Below the pieces are notes generated by a model, which saw only the letters and a program-made list of their open reading frames with translations, searched no databases and was not told the origin of the DNA. A stretch of 64,000 nt of DNA from Heliorestis convoluta (GTDB lineage Bacteria > Bacillota > Desulfitobacteriia > Heliobacteriales > Heliobacteriaceae), in the NCBI RefSeq assembly GCF_009649955.1, contig NZ_CP045875.1, forward strand, positions 787,501 through 851,500. Direction: 5' to 3'. Position numbers and translations under genes: made by a program. The first letter of the stretch is position 1. Each line of letters begins with the position of its first letter. This document shows positions 21,160-29,307 of this stretch, piece by piece.

Positions 21160-21949
21160 GAATCGCCAGAGTTCTGTGACGAACAAAAGAAATAATGATT
21201 GGTCGGAAAAAGATGATCAAAGATTTCGTCATGTTCTTTTAGAAGGGTCGCAGTCATTTCATCTACCTATAGAAAGCCACATAATCGATAATTTTTCTCT
21301 CTATGCAAAAGAATTGGTTTTAACGAACAACAGCTTAAACTTAACAGCAATTACGGAAGCAAGTGAAGTGGCTGAGAAACATTTTTTAGATTCTATACTT
21401 CCTTTATTGGCTTCCTCGATACAAGATCTAACAAGCAATTCTATTAAAGTTGCTGATATTGGAACGGGTGCTGGTTTTCCAGGGTTACCCTTGGCTATCA
21501 TGTATCCTTCTTGGCAAGTGACCTTACTTGATTCTTTACAAAAGCGCTGCCGATTTTTAGAACAACTTGCGAATCAATTAGATTTATCAAATACCCAAGT
21601 GATTCATGGACGGGTCGAAGAATTGGGTAGGCAAAAAGAATTGCGAGAACAATTTGATCTAGTTATGGCTCGTGCTGTTGCACGCTTACCTGTTTTGGTA
21701 GAATATTGCTTACCCTTTGTGAAGAAAGATGGTTTATTTATCGCTATGAAAGGTCCTGAAGGGAAAGATGAAATAGTAGAAGCCCAAAAAGCAATTTCGC
21801 TATTGGGTGGAAGCGTTGAGTGGGTTGAAGAAAATACATTGCCTTTGTCAGGAGATAAGCGTATTTTAATTTGTATAAGAAAAGAGAATTCAACGCCTCA
21901 TACCTTTCCTAGAAAAGCTGGTGTTCCATCGAAAAAGCCGATTCTTTAA
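21149..21949 (+). CDS. rsmG: 16S rRNA (guanine-N7) methyltransferase RsmG
   Basis: This SAM-dependent enzyme has motif I '[20 protein letters not shown]' and '[16 protein letters not shown]', and methylates a guanine in the 530 loop of 16S rRNA. I chose ATG at 21149 (266 residues) because GAGGGG lies 7 bases before it; the frame is open to an ATG at 21134. It overlaps mnmG by 11 bases. After it the dense gene string gives way to 1.3 kb of repeats before parA. Confidence 0.94.
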   Translation: MNLENRQSSVTNKRNNDWSEKDDQRFRHVLLEGSQSFHLPIESHIIDNFSLYAKELVLTNNSLNLTAITEASEVAEKHFLDSILPLLASSIQDLTSNSIKVADIGTGAGFPGLPLAIMYPSWQVTLLDSLQKRCRFLEQLANQLDLSNTQVIHGRVEELGRQKELREQFDLVMARAVARLPVLVEYCLPFVKKDGLFIAMKGPEGKDEIVEAQKAISLLGGSVEWVEENTLPLSGDKRILICIRKENSTPHTFPRKAGVPSKKPIL

Positions 21950-21950
21950 T

Positions 21951-22068
21951 ACGAAAATAGATTTTTCATCATTGGTTGTGCCCGGGCGGGCATGAGGGGT
22001 TAACACGAAAATAGCATTTTCATCATTGGTTGTGCCCAACCGGGCATGACTGGTTAGTACGAAAATAG
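21951..22068. repeat. 54-bp tandem repeats after rsmG
   Basis: Two 54-base units (21951-22004 and 22005-22058) start with ACGAAAATAG, and a third start is seen at 22059-22068 before a palindromic element interrupts. Each unit carries a small hairpin around GTGCCC...CGGGCAT. The core TTTTCATCA..TGGTTGTGCCC is also found inside the two 107-bp repeats downstream, so these are related elements. No coding potential was seen. Confidence 0.8.
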
Positions 22069-22080
22069 CTACCCTGTGGT

Positions 22081-22197
22081 GGGGCAGGCGTTATGATTTC
22101 CTTCCGAACGGACTCATCCCACGCCATGAGCGGCAGCAAGCTGCCGATGGCTGTAGGTCTGAAGTCCTCTCCTCCAGGAAGTCATAACGCCTGCCCC
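22081..22197. repeat. Dispersed palindromic element, full copy
   Basis: This 117-base element has 21-base inverted ends (22081-22101 and 22177-22197, one mismatch) starting GGGGCAGGCGTTATGA. It has an inner palindrome CGGCAGCAAGCTGCCG. Partial copies lie at 28031-28080 and 50190-50284. It codes for nothing visible and looks like a small non-autonomous or REP/MITE-like repeat. Confidence 0.8.
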
Positions 22198-22300
22198 AGG
22201 TACATCTTGCTGGTTGTGACTGAGTTTTGGCCTATTGCAAATGCAATAGACAGTTGATTTTCATCAAATGGTTGTGCCCGACCGGGTATGATGGTTTAAT

Positions 22301-22339
22301 AAAAAAACAGTTTGGTTTTATAGACCAAACTGTTTTTTT
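22301..22339. terminator. Strong hairpin terminator, first copy
   Basis: A 16-bp stem (22301-22316 with 22324-22339) has A7 at the outside left and T7 at the right, so it can stop transcription from either side. It separates the rsmG operon from the partition locus. Confidence 0.85.
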
Positions 22340-22407
22340 ATTTTATCATGCAATAGACAGTTGATTTTCATCAAATGGTTGTGCCCGACCGGGTATGATG
22401 GTTTAAT

Positions 22408-22446
22408 AAAAAAACAGTTTGGTTTTATAGACCAAACTGTTTTTTT
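22408..22446. terminator. Strong hairpin terminator, second copy
   Basis: This is an exact copy of the previous hairpin, 107 bases further on (arms 22408-22423 and 22431-22446). It lies 10 bases before the first parS site. Confidence 0.85.
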
Positions 22447-22456
22447 ATTTTATCAA

Positions 22457-22976
22457 TGTTCCACGTGGAACATCAGTACAAGTGGTAATATAGATTTAAG
22501 CAAGGAGCATATCAAAGAGCTGCTTAATGTTCCACGTGGAACATCAGTACAAGTGGTGATATAGATTTAAGAAAGAGCATATCAAAGAGCTGGTTAATGT
22601 TCCACGTGGAACATCAGTACAAGTGGTAATATAGATTTAAGCAAGGAGCATATCAAAGAGCTGCTTAATGTTCCACGTGGAACATCAGTACAAGTGGTAA
22701 TATAGATTTAAGCAAGGAGCATATCAAAGAGCTGCTTAATGTTCCACGTGGAACATCAGTACAAGTGGTAATATAGATTTAAGCAAGGAGCATATCAAAG
22801 AGCTGCTTAATGTTCCACGTGGAACATCAGTACAAGTGGTAATATAAATTTAAGCAAGGAGCATATCAAAGAGCTGCTTAATGTTCCACGTGGAACATCA
22901 GTACAAGTGGTAATATAGATTTAAGCAAGGAGCATATCAAAGAGCTGCTTAATGTTCCACGTGGAACATCAGTACA
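22457..22976. repeat. parS: Tandem array of eight parS sites (centromere-like)
   Basis: Eight copies of the 16-base palindrome TGTTCCACGTGGAACA start at 22457, 22528, 22598, 22669, 22740, 22811, 22882 and 22953. The spacing is 71, 70, 71, 71, 71, 71 and 71 bases. The DNA between them is also repeated and nearly identical, with a 1-base deletion in the second unit and a few substitutions. The palindrome matches the known parS of chromosomal ParB in Bacillota. The array lies upstream of parA-parB and should be a strong ParB loading site. Chromosomal parS sites are usually single and scattered; tandem iterons are more like plasmid centromeres. Confidence 0.95.
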
Positions 22977-23280
22977 ATGACCACCATATAAATTTGAACA
23001 ACAGTATATCAATTTATAACAGAATATAACACAAAATTTCGAACAAGAATTCCCCAGTTTAATCAGCCTATAAGCCTCTGAAAAACAATGTGAATATGAT
23101 TGCCTTTAGAAGGGGGTAATTTTGACTAGGAGTCTTTTTAGGGTCTTTACAGGACATGGACATTTTTTGTGTCGAAAAGATTATGATGTAGAGAAACTTC
23201 TGCAGGAGTTACCATATTCATGTTGAAATTGAAAAATGAAAGGTATACTAAAAACACAGCAGAATAGGTGGTGTTACGAT

Positions 23281-25854
23281 TTGACTCAAATCATTGCAAT
23301 TGCGAATCAAAAAGGTGGAGTAGGAGTGCGTCCGTAAAGGAACTTTCTATATCGTCCTTAAAGGGATTTCAGAGTAGAGAGAACTCTGAATGGTCAACTG
23401 ACTTACCTAAGATGGAAACATTGCAAGGGAACATAGCATGTCAGTAAAGCCTGTGGTTTCATAGCTAGCAATGGAACAGACAGGCAAGACCAAGAAGTGA
23501 TATGGCTAAGGCTACACTGCTTGAAACCCAGTCTCTTGGCTTTAACCACGGGGTACACAGAAGCTAGTTGATATGTGTATGAGAGCCTGTTATGCAAGAA
23601 TTTTCCTATGACTTGTATACTCTCTACAAGCTCTCCGGCGTATTGTAGATACGTTAAAGAGACGAACGGGTGCCTACGTCACTTTTATTGTATAGAAAGA
23701 TCTAAACGGAGATAGTCTACGTCGATCAAAGCAATCGATAGGGCTACGGAGCTTCCATAGTAGTTTGAGGTAGGGAAAGCCTACTACATGGCGAAGGGAA
23801 GCAGGTTATTCAATTGACAAATTATAGAGGTGTGCGAAATGCAAAAGGCCGAAGTAGTTTTGTCAATACTAAGCGAACAATCAAAAATAAATAAAGACTA
23901 TCGCTTTGACAGACTTTATAGAAATTTTTTTAATGAAGATTTTTATCTACATGCATACAAAGAATTGCTGAATCATGAGAAAAGCTATAAGAATATATCA
24001 CTTGATTGCTCTACTATAAAAGAGCAAATCATTCTTATGAAAAAAGAAGGTTACAAAACATTATTAAAGAAAAAAAATAAAAATACAAATGATGATCTAT
24101 TCATTAACCTCTTACTAAGAATAACAAACATCTTATTAAGAAAAATTTACGAACCTCTTTTTCTTAAATATTCTTATGCTCTATCTCAACCAGTCCATCA
24201 TTATACTCCACTAAAGCAAATCAAAATAATTGGAAGTAGAAAGAACTGGGTCATACAAGGAAATATAGATAAGGCAAGCGTCGCTAGTGATCACAATAGC
24301 TTGGCTTTTTTATCTATTAAAATTAATGATGGAAGAATTCTAGAACTAATAAAAAGCTTCATAGCAACAGGCTATCGAATTCCAGTTATTACAGATATTT
24401 ATCTATATACAATTGATCAACAAATTAACAATAAGTGCACTGAAAAAGTGTTTTATTGTCGCTATGAAGAAAACTTATTATTTCTGATCGATTCGACGAA
24501 AAAGGAAGCTCTAGAAATACAAGAAGAATTAAACAGAACGATATCAAATGTAACGAAAGGGACTTGGTCATACCAATTGACGAACTGGAATGATCAAAGT
24601 TTTATATTTTTAGATTACGAAATCCGAAAAAATAAATTAGTACACTCGAAAGAATCGAACGTACAACTTCTTGTACCTTCTTCCAAGATTAAAGAAAAAA
24701 TCAAGCCTTTTACTGCCCAGGGTAAACCCAGACACCACAATCGAAGAATAAACCTTCCTACTAGAGAAATAGTAAAGCTTTATAATGATGAAATTACTCA
24801 ACTATATCAATATTATGGACTGGCCGAGGACGTAAAAAAGAAAATACGTAGTTTTAGGTATTATCACTATAGAAGTTTACTGAAAACAATTGCAAGAAAA
24901 GAAAAAAGCACTGTTCCCAAGATAATTAAAAAATACGCTTTTTCGATAAATGAAAAAATTGATTGTGATCAGTATTTCTATCAATTTGTATGTAAGTAGA
25001 TAAAAATAAAAATTACAGATTTACAAGGTTCGCTTAGGAATGACTGGAGAGCCGGATACATTGAAAGGTGTACGTCCGGTTCGGAGGGGGATCATTAGAA
25101 ACCTGATAAACATCAAGGCGCTGTTGATCTACCCTACAAAACAACAACAACAGTTAACTTAGGTGCTTGCTTAGCTGAATTAGATTATTCTGTTCTTCTC
25201 GTTGACATGGATCCGCAAGGTAATAGCTCAAGTGGACTTGGAATTGATAAATTAAAGCTACAACACTGTATCTATGACGTTCTTATCAATGGTGCGCCAC
25301 CGGAGTCGATTATTCACAAAGCTGTTATTGAAAATCTCGATGTCTTACCAGCAACGATACAATTGGCTGGTGCCGAAATAGAATTAGTATCAGCCATCTC
25401 TAGAGAAGTCAAGTTAAAAAAAGCACTTGAGTCACTGGGCGATCAATATGATTACATAATTATTGATTGTCCACCTTCTCTCGGATTGCTTACATTGAAT
25501 GCTCTAACGGCGGCCAACTCGCTTTTAATCCCTATACAATGCGAGTATTATGCCCTTGAAGGAGTAAGCCAATTGATGAGTACCATTAAACTTGTACAGC
25601 GTCATCTCAATCCAGATTTAACTCTTCTAGGCGTGTTGCTTACAATGTTTGACGGAAGAACAAATCTAAGCATACAAGTAGTAGAAGAAGTAAAAAAACA
25701 CTTTCAAGAGCAAGTCTTCAAAACAATCATTCCACGTAACGTGCGCTTAAGTGAAGCGCCTAGCCATGGCCAACCTGTGATTCTCTATGATACAAGATCA
25801 CGAGGTGCAGAAGTTTATCGTGAAATGGCAAAGGAAGTGATTTTACGTGGCTAA
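23281..25854 (+). CDS. parA: Chromosome partition ATPase ParA (Soj), split by a group II intron
   Basis: Exon 1 is 23281-23325 (TTG start behind AGGTGGTG, 15 codons: MTQIIAIANQKGGVG). Exon 2 is 25138-25854 (KTTTTVNLGACLAEL...). Joining them restores the deviant Walker A motif KGGVGKTTT and a 253-residue protein, the normal Soj length, with 'LLVDMDPQGNSSSG' and 'DYIIIDCPPSLGLLTLNAL' following. Between them lies a complete group II intron, between codons (phase 0). Without splicing, translation would read three intron codons and stop at TAA (23335-23337), giving an 18-residue peptide. ParA drives segregation of ParB-parS complexes and regulates DnaA in Bacillus. It overlaps parB by 8 bases. Confidence 0.93.
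23839..24999 (+). CDS. Intron-encoded maturase with degenerate reverse transcriptase
   Basis: The protein of about 386 residues aligns by eye with group II intron proteins at both ends. At the start it has RT0-like 'LYRNFFNEDFYLHAYKELL', then 'IYEPLFLKYSYALSQPVHHYTPLKQIK', which matches the RT2 region (EPIF..SYGFRP..S.H.AL). At the end it has a well-kept domain X: 'PTREIVKLYNDEITQLYQYYGLAEDV' and 'YRSLLKTIARKEKSTVPKIIKKY'. The catalytic core is gone: 'VIQGNIDKAS' replaces the first-Asp motif, RT1 and the PQGG block are missing or contracted, and YADD reads YEEN. No HNH endonuclease follows. I infer a splicing-only maturase. The start is ATG 23839 behind AGAGG. The gene is clearly AT-richer than its neighbours. 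Confidence 0.85.
   Translation: MQKAEVVLSILSEQSKINKDYRFDRLYRNFFNEDFYLHAYKELLNHEKSYKNISLDCSTIKEQIILMKKEGYKTLLKKKNKNTNDDLFINLLLRITNILLRKIYEPLFLKYSYALSQPVHHYTPLKQIKIIGSRKNWVIQGNIDKASVASDHNSLAFLSIKINDGRILELIKSFIATGYRIPVITDIYLYTIDQQINNKCTEKVFYCRYEENLLFLIDSTKKEALEIQEELNRTISNVTKGTWSYQLTNWNDQSFIFLDYEIRKNKLVHSKESNVQLLVPSSKIKEKIKPFTAQGKPRHHNRRINLPTREIVKLYNDEITQLYQYYGLAEDVKKKIRSFRYYHYRSLLKTIARKEKSTVPKIIKKYAFSINEKIDCDQYFYQFVCK
25049..25137 (+). ncRNA. Group II intron domains V and VI
   Basis: Domain V is a 34-base hairpin that starts GAGCCGGA, has a GAAA tetraloop and ends TCCGGTTC, with the AGC catalytic triad and a two-base bulge on the 3' side. Domain VI follows: GGGGGATCA (25086-25094) pairs with TGATCT...CCC, leaving A25131 bulged as the expected branch point. 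The intact structure suggests that the ribozyme can still splice. Confidence 0.9.
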
Positions 25855-26818
25855 AAAAGGGCTGGGGCGAAGCTTAGGCAAAGGACTTGACGCTTTAATT
25901 CCATCGTTACCTCAAATAAAGCAAGAAGAAGATGATCAAAAAGAAGAGGTATCCGAAATCACTCTAGAACAAATCGACCCCAACCCGGAACAACCTCGCA
26001 AAAACTTCGAACCAGAAGCACTTGCTGAGTTGGCTAGTTCCATTCAAGAGCATGGCCTAATACAACCCTTGGTAGTAAGGTCTGTAGGAAAAGGTCGCTA
26101 TCAACTGATTGTTGGAGAAAGAAGATGGCGTGCCTGTAAATCCATTGGATTAAATAAAGTCCCAGTGATTATAAAAAATTGGGACGATCAAAAAGTAGCA
26201 GAAATTGCTCTAATTGAAAATATTCAAAGGAAAAACTTAACACCTGTAGAAGAGGCTGAAGCGTTTCGCAGTTTACTTGAAGATTTTTCACTTACTCAAG
26301 AAGAACTAGCCAAACGAGTTGGCAAAAGCCGCACTTATATTACCAATTCGTTGCGTCTTTTACAGTTGAACGAAAAAGTTCAGTCCATGATTAATATGGG
26401 TCAGATCACGACGGGTCATGCGAAAGCAATAATGGCTCTATCAGATGGGCAAGATCAAGAATTGATGGCACAGACCGTACTAGAAGAAGGCTGGTCTGTT
26501 CGCAAGACCGAAGATCAGATTCGAGAAAAATTGGGTAGAGAGAAAAAAGTAAAAGAGCCTCTCGATGAAAATAACAGGGGTTATGGAGAGGTAACTGTCA
26601 ATCCAAAAGATAAAGATATTCCTGACAAAGGAAGGGCTGAAAAAAGAACTTATAAAGATCCAGAAATTATTGCACTAGAAGAAAGAATGCGTACCTGGTT
26701 AAAAACACAAGTTAAGATCAAGCACTACGGAGAAAAAGGAACGATAGAAATCTCTTATTATAGCCTCGAAGATTTACAAAGAGTTTTTGACTGTTTTTTT
26801 GATGAACAAGAGAAGTAG
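25847..26818 (+). CDS. parB: ParB/Spo0J chromosome partition protein
   Basis: The 323-residue protein has the N-terminal CTPase/ParB domain with 'EQIDPNPEQPRKNF', 'SIQEHGLIQPLVVR' and the CTP-binding box 'GERRWRA'. A helix-turn-helix follows ('TQEELAKRVGKSRTYITNSLRLL') that should read parS, and then a C-terminal dimerisation region. The GTG start lies inside the end of parA. Nine palindromic parS sites flank the locus. Confidence 0.96.
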   Translation: MAKKGLGRSLGKGLDALIPSLPQIKQEEDDQKEEVSEITLEQIDPNPEQPRKNFEPEALAELASSIQEHGLIQPLVVRSVGKGRYQLIVGERRWRACKSIGLNKVPVIIKNWDDQKVAEIALIENIQRKNLTPVEEAEAFRSLLEDFSLTQEELAKRVGKSRTYITNSLRLLQLNEKVQSMINMGQITTGHAKAIMALSDGQDQELMAQTVLEEGWSVRKTEDQIREKLGREKKVKEPLDENNRGYGEVTVNPKDKDIPDKGRAEKRTYKDPEIIALEERMRTWLKTQVKIKHYGEKGTIEISYYSLEDLQRVFDCFFDEQEK

Positions 26819-26823
26819 ATAAT

Positions 26824-26853
26824 CTTTCAATGTTCCACGTGGAACATTGAAAG
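26824..26853. promoter_or_regulatory. parS: Ninth parS site, inside a longer palindrome
   Basis: TGTTCCACGTGGAACA at 26831-26846 is extended on both sides by a 7-base inverted repeat (CTTTCAA and TTGAAAG), giving a 30-base palindrome. It lies 5 bases after parB and before the next gene, 3.9 kb from the tandem array. Confidence 0.92.
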
Positions 26854-26881
26854 GGACTTAGTACAGAAGGGAGTTAAATAG

Positions 26882-28027
26882 TTGATCTATCTAGATAACG
26901 CAGCAACGACTTGGCCAAAACCAGAAATCGTATGGCAAGAAGTACTGCGGGCAGGAAAAGAATATGGTGCCAATCCTGGTAGAGCCAGTCATCAAATGGC
27001 CATTGACGCGAGTAGAAGCATTTATAAAGCCAGGGTTGCTTTGTCGCAACTATTTAACGCGCCTGATCCACTGCGAATCATATTTACACTCAATGCTACG
27101 GAAGCCTTGAACTTGGCTATTTTTGGAACCCTTAAATCAGGCGATCATGTCATTACATCCAGCTTAGAACACAATGCTGTTGCTCGCCCTTTAAAGATAT
27201 TGCAAGATCGGGGCGTGGAAGTAACCTATCTACAAGGCGATGATTATGGTTATATGGATGAAGATGAACTAAAAAAAGCTTTGCGTCCCAATAGCAAAGC
27301 TTTCGTCTTCTCCCATGCTTCCAATGTAACCGGAACACTGCAAGATGCAGCAAGACTGACGAAAAAAGCAAAAGAATATGGACTTACCGTAATTATTGAT
27401 GCAGCTCAAACAGCAGGCGTTCATGACATTAACATAAAAGACTGGGGTATTGACTTGTTAGCCTTTCCAGGGCACAAAGGACTTTTTGGACCGCAAGGGA
27501 CAGGTGGTCTCTGGATTGGCGAAGGACTTCATATACCACCACTGTACTATGGAGGTACAGGCAGCCAAAGTGAATCAGAATATCAACCCACTCATTTACC
27601 AGACCGCTTTGAAAGTGGAACACAGAATACACCCGGTCTTGCAGGCCTTGCTGCCGGTGTAGAATTTATTAAAGAAATAGGTAGAGAAAAAATTGAAGAG
27701 CAAGAAGAAAAGCTTACTATAAAATTGCTCGATGGATTGAGCAACATGAAAAAAGTCACACTTTACGGCCCACCTGTCCATCTACCGAGAGCTGCAGTCG
27801 TTTCAATGAACATTGAAGGAGTTGAAGCTGCAGAATTTGGCTTTTTACTTGACAAGGTTCATCAAATCGCCGTACGGACAGGATTGCATTGTGCACCTCT
27901 AGCCCATAAGCGAATAGGAACGATTGAGAGTGGAACAATACGTTTTAGTCCTGGGTACTTTACAAGGGATGAAGAGATCGAACAAGTATTATCGGCAGTT
28001 GAAAAATTAATTGAAGAAGTAAGTTAG
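26882..28027 (+). CDS. Aminotransferase class V, cysteine desulfurase family
   Basis: The 381-residue PLP enzyme starts 'MIYLDNAATTWPKPE', has the PLP-lysine region 'DLLAFPGHKGLFGPQGTGGLW', and ends with 'GLHCAPLAHKRIGTIESGTIRFSPGYF', whose cysteine is placed as in cysteine desulfurases. It belongs to the NifS/SufS-like branch found in anaerobic Bacillota. It could mobilise sulfur from cysteine, but no IscU or SufU lies beside it. The start is TTG at 26882. Confidence 0.85.
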   Translation: MIYLDNAATTWPKPEIVWQEVLRAGKEYGANPGRASHQMAIDASRSIYKARVALSQLFNAPDPLRIIFTLNATEALNLAIFGTLKSGDHVITSSLEHNAVARPLKILQDRGVEVTYLQGDDYGYMDEDELKKALRPNSKAFVFSHASNVTGTLQDAARLTKKAKEYGLTVIIDAAQTAGVHDINIKDWGIDLLAFPGHKGLFGPQGTGGLWIGEGLHIPPLYYGGTGSQSESEYQPTHLPDRFESGTQNTPGLAGLAAGVEFIKEIGREKIEEQEEKLTIKLLDGLSNMKKVTLYGPPVHLPRAAVVSMNIEGVEAAEFGFLLDKVHQIAVRTGLHCAPLAHKRIGTIESGTIRFSPGYFTRDEEIEQVLSAVEKLIEEVS

Positions 28028-28030
28028 CAC

Positions 28031-28080
28031 GAAAAAAGATAGTTTGTGGTGGGGGCAGGCGTTATGACTTCCTTCCGAAC
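28031..28080. repeat. Dispersed palindromic element, partial copy
   Basis: This segment repeats the left end of the element at 22081: GGGGCAGGCGTTATGACTTC followed by CTTCCGAAC. It also shares flanking bases before it (ACGAAAA..AG and TGTGGTGGGG). The right arm is missing. It sits between two same-strand PLP genes. Confidence 0.7.
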
Positions 28081-28164
28081 AGACCAGTCCAGAGCGGAGG
28101 AAAGCGTGATGACCAGGCCCCTCTATGAAGTAACTCCAATGTGAATAAAAAGGAAAACAAAACC

Positions 28165-29301
28165 TTGAATAAAACACCAACCGAAAAAGAAAGCATGCTC
28201 CATTTATCAACACCTACAATTGTTGTCAACGAAGAAATATTACGACGTAACATCAGAAAGATGGCGCAAGCTTGTCGAGAGAAAAAAATTGCGTTAAGAC
28301 CCCATTTTAAAGCCCATAAACTTCTTCCCATAGCAAAAATGCAAAAAGAAGAAGGTGCTCGTGGCTTCACAGTCGCTAAACTATCAGAGGCAGCGGTGCT
28401 TATCAAAGCCGGTTACCAGGATGTCCTCGTAGCCTATCCGCTTTGGGGTCATGACAAATGGAAAGAGTACGAAGAACTAGCTTCTCAGGCTAAAATGGCA
28501 ACAATCATTGATTCTTTTGAATCTCTTGTTGCCTGGGAAGAAAGAGCTCGTAAAAAAAGAAGGCCTGTTGAAGTCTACATCAAAGTAGACACAGGCCTTC
28601 ATCGTGTTGGCTATGCACCAGGAGAAAAACTTTACGATCTGATACAAAGAGCCAGTAAAAATGAGCATATCATCTTACGAGGTTTGTTAACCCATGCTGG
28701 TCACGTTTACGGGGCTAAAAACGAAGAAGAGAGAAAAAGAATAGCCCTAGAAGAAGGGAAAATTCTTCTAACAGTAGCCCATAAAATGCGAAAAGAAGGC
28801 ATTGCCCTACAAGAAATCTCTGTAGGCGCAACGCCTACCGTCGCTTACAATCTACAAACGCCAGGCGTTACGGAAGTAAGGCCTGGCAACTATGTATTTA
28901 ATGATGCTACACAAGTAAGACTCTCCGTAGCGAAAAAAGAAGACTGTGCCCTTCGCGTATTGACAACCGTTGTAGCCAGACCAGCAGAGAACCGACGAAT
29001 CATTGATGGTGGCGCCAAAGTATTTGCCCTTGATAAAGGAGCTCATGGACAAGATGGGACCGATAGTTACGGTATAGTAGAGAATATAGAAGGTTGGAAA
29101 CTATGTCGCCTATCGGAAGAACACGGTGTCTTAGAAAAAATAAGAGCAGAAGCTCCTGAGCTACCTTTAGGATCTAGAATTACTGTCATACCGAACCATG
29201 CTTGTCCCGTTGTAAACTTGACGAATGCAATAACCGTGCTCGATCAACAAAACCAAGTCATCGAGCACTGGCCTGTAGATGCTAGAGGTTGTAGTCAATA
29301 A
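28165..29301 (+). CDS. PLP-dependent D-amino-acid enzyme, alanine-racemase-fold (D-threonine aldolase/D-serine dehydratase-like)
   Basis: The protein of about 378 residues has the fold-type III pattern: 'LSTPTIVVNEEILRRNI', PLP-lysine region 'ALRPHFKAHKLLPIA', 'VYIKVDTGLHRVGY' and a late metal-site region 'NHACPVVNL'. The H..C pair fits the zinc site of D-serine dehydratase/D-threonine aldolase relatives. The substrate is not determined. The frame opens at GTG 28141; I prefer TTG 28165 because AAAAAGGA lies about 10 bases before it; ATG 28195 is another option. Confidence 0.75.
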   Translation: MNKTPTEKESMLHLSTPTIVVNEEILRRNIRKMAQACREKKIALRPHFKAHKLLPIAKMQKEEGARGFTVAKLSEAAVLIKAGYQDVLVAYPLWGHDKWKEYEELASQAKMATIIDSFESLVAWEERARKKRRPVEVYIKVDTGLHRVGYAPGEKLYDLIQRASKNEHIILRGLLTHAGHVYGAKNEEERKRIALEEGKILLTVAHKMRKEGIALQEISVGATPTVAYNLQTPGVTEVRPGNYVFNDATQVRLSVAKKEDCALRVLTTVVARPAENRRIIDGGAKVFALDKGAHGQDGTDSYGIVENIEGWKLCRLSEEHGVLEKIRAEAPELPLGSRITVIPNHACPVVNLTNAITVLDQQNQVIEHWPVDARGCSQ

Positions 29302-29307
29302 AAAAAT

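Larger units (their letters stand above)
22241..22454. repeat. Perfect 107-bp tandem duplication
   Basis: Bases 22241-22347 and 22348-22454 are identical. Each unit contains the CATCA..TGGTTGTGCCC core shared with the upstream 54-bp repeats and a strong terminator hairpin. The lack of any difference suggests recent or actively corrected duplication. Confidence 0.9.
23326..25137 (+). mobile_element. Group II intron inserted in parA
   Basis: The 1812-base element starts GTGCG and ends CTAC, the 5' GUGYG and 3' AY ends of group II introns. Domain V is recognisable at 25049-25082, and domain VI, with a bulged branch-point A at 25131, lies 7 bases before the 3' splice site. A long 5' part (23326-23838, domains I-III) is non-coding and rich in inverted repeats. 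An open frame for a maturase-like protein occupies the domain IV position. The exon join restores an uninterrupted Walker A motif. CCTAC-containing stretches in the 5' part could pair with the exon end GTAGG as EBS1, but I could not fix which one. Confidence 0.93.

Noticed and set aside
22361-22564. Open frame across the terminator and first parS repeats
   Set aside because: It is built only of repeat DNA and has no ribosome binding site.
22457-22976. Possible CRISPR array (regular repeats)
   Set aside because: The DNA between the palindromes is itself repeated, so there are no unique spacers, no cas genes are near, and the repeat is a known parS sequence.
23403-23597. Minus-strand open frame in the 5' part of the intron
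   Set aside because: This part is the structured RNA region of the group II intron; the frame is short and has no support.
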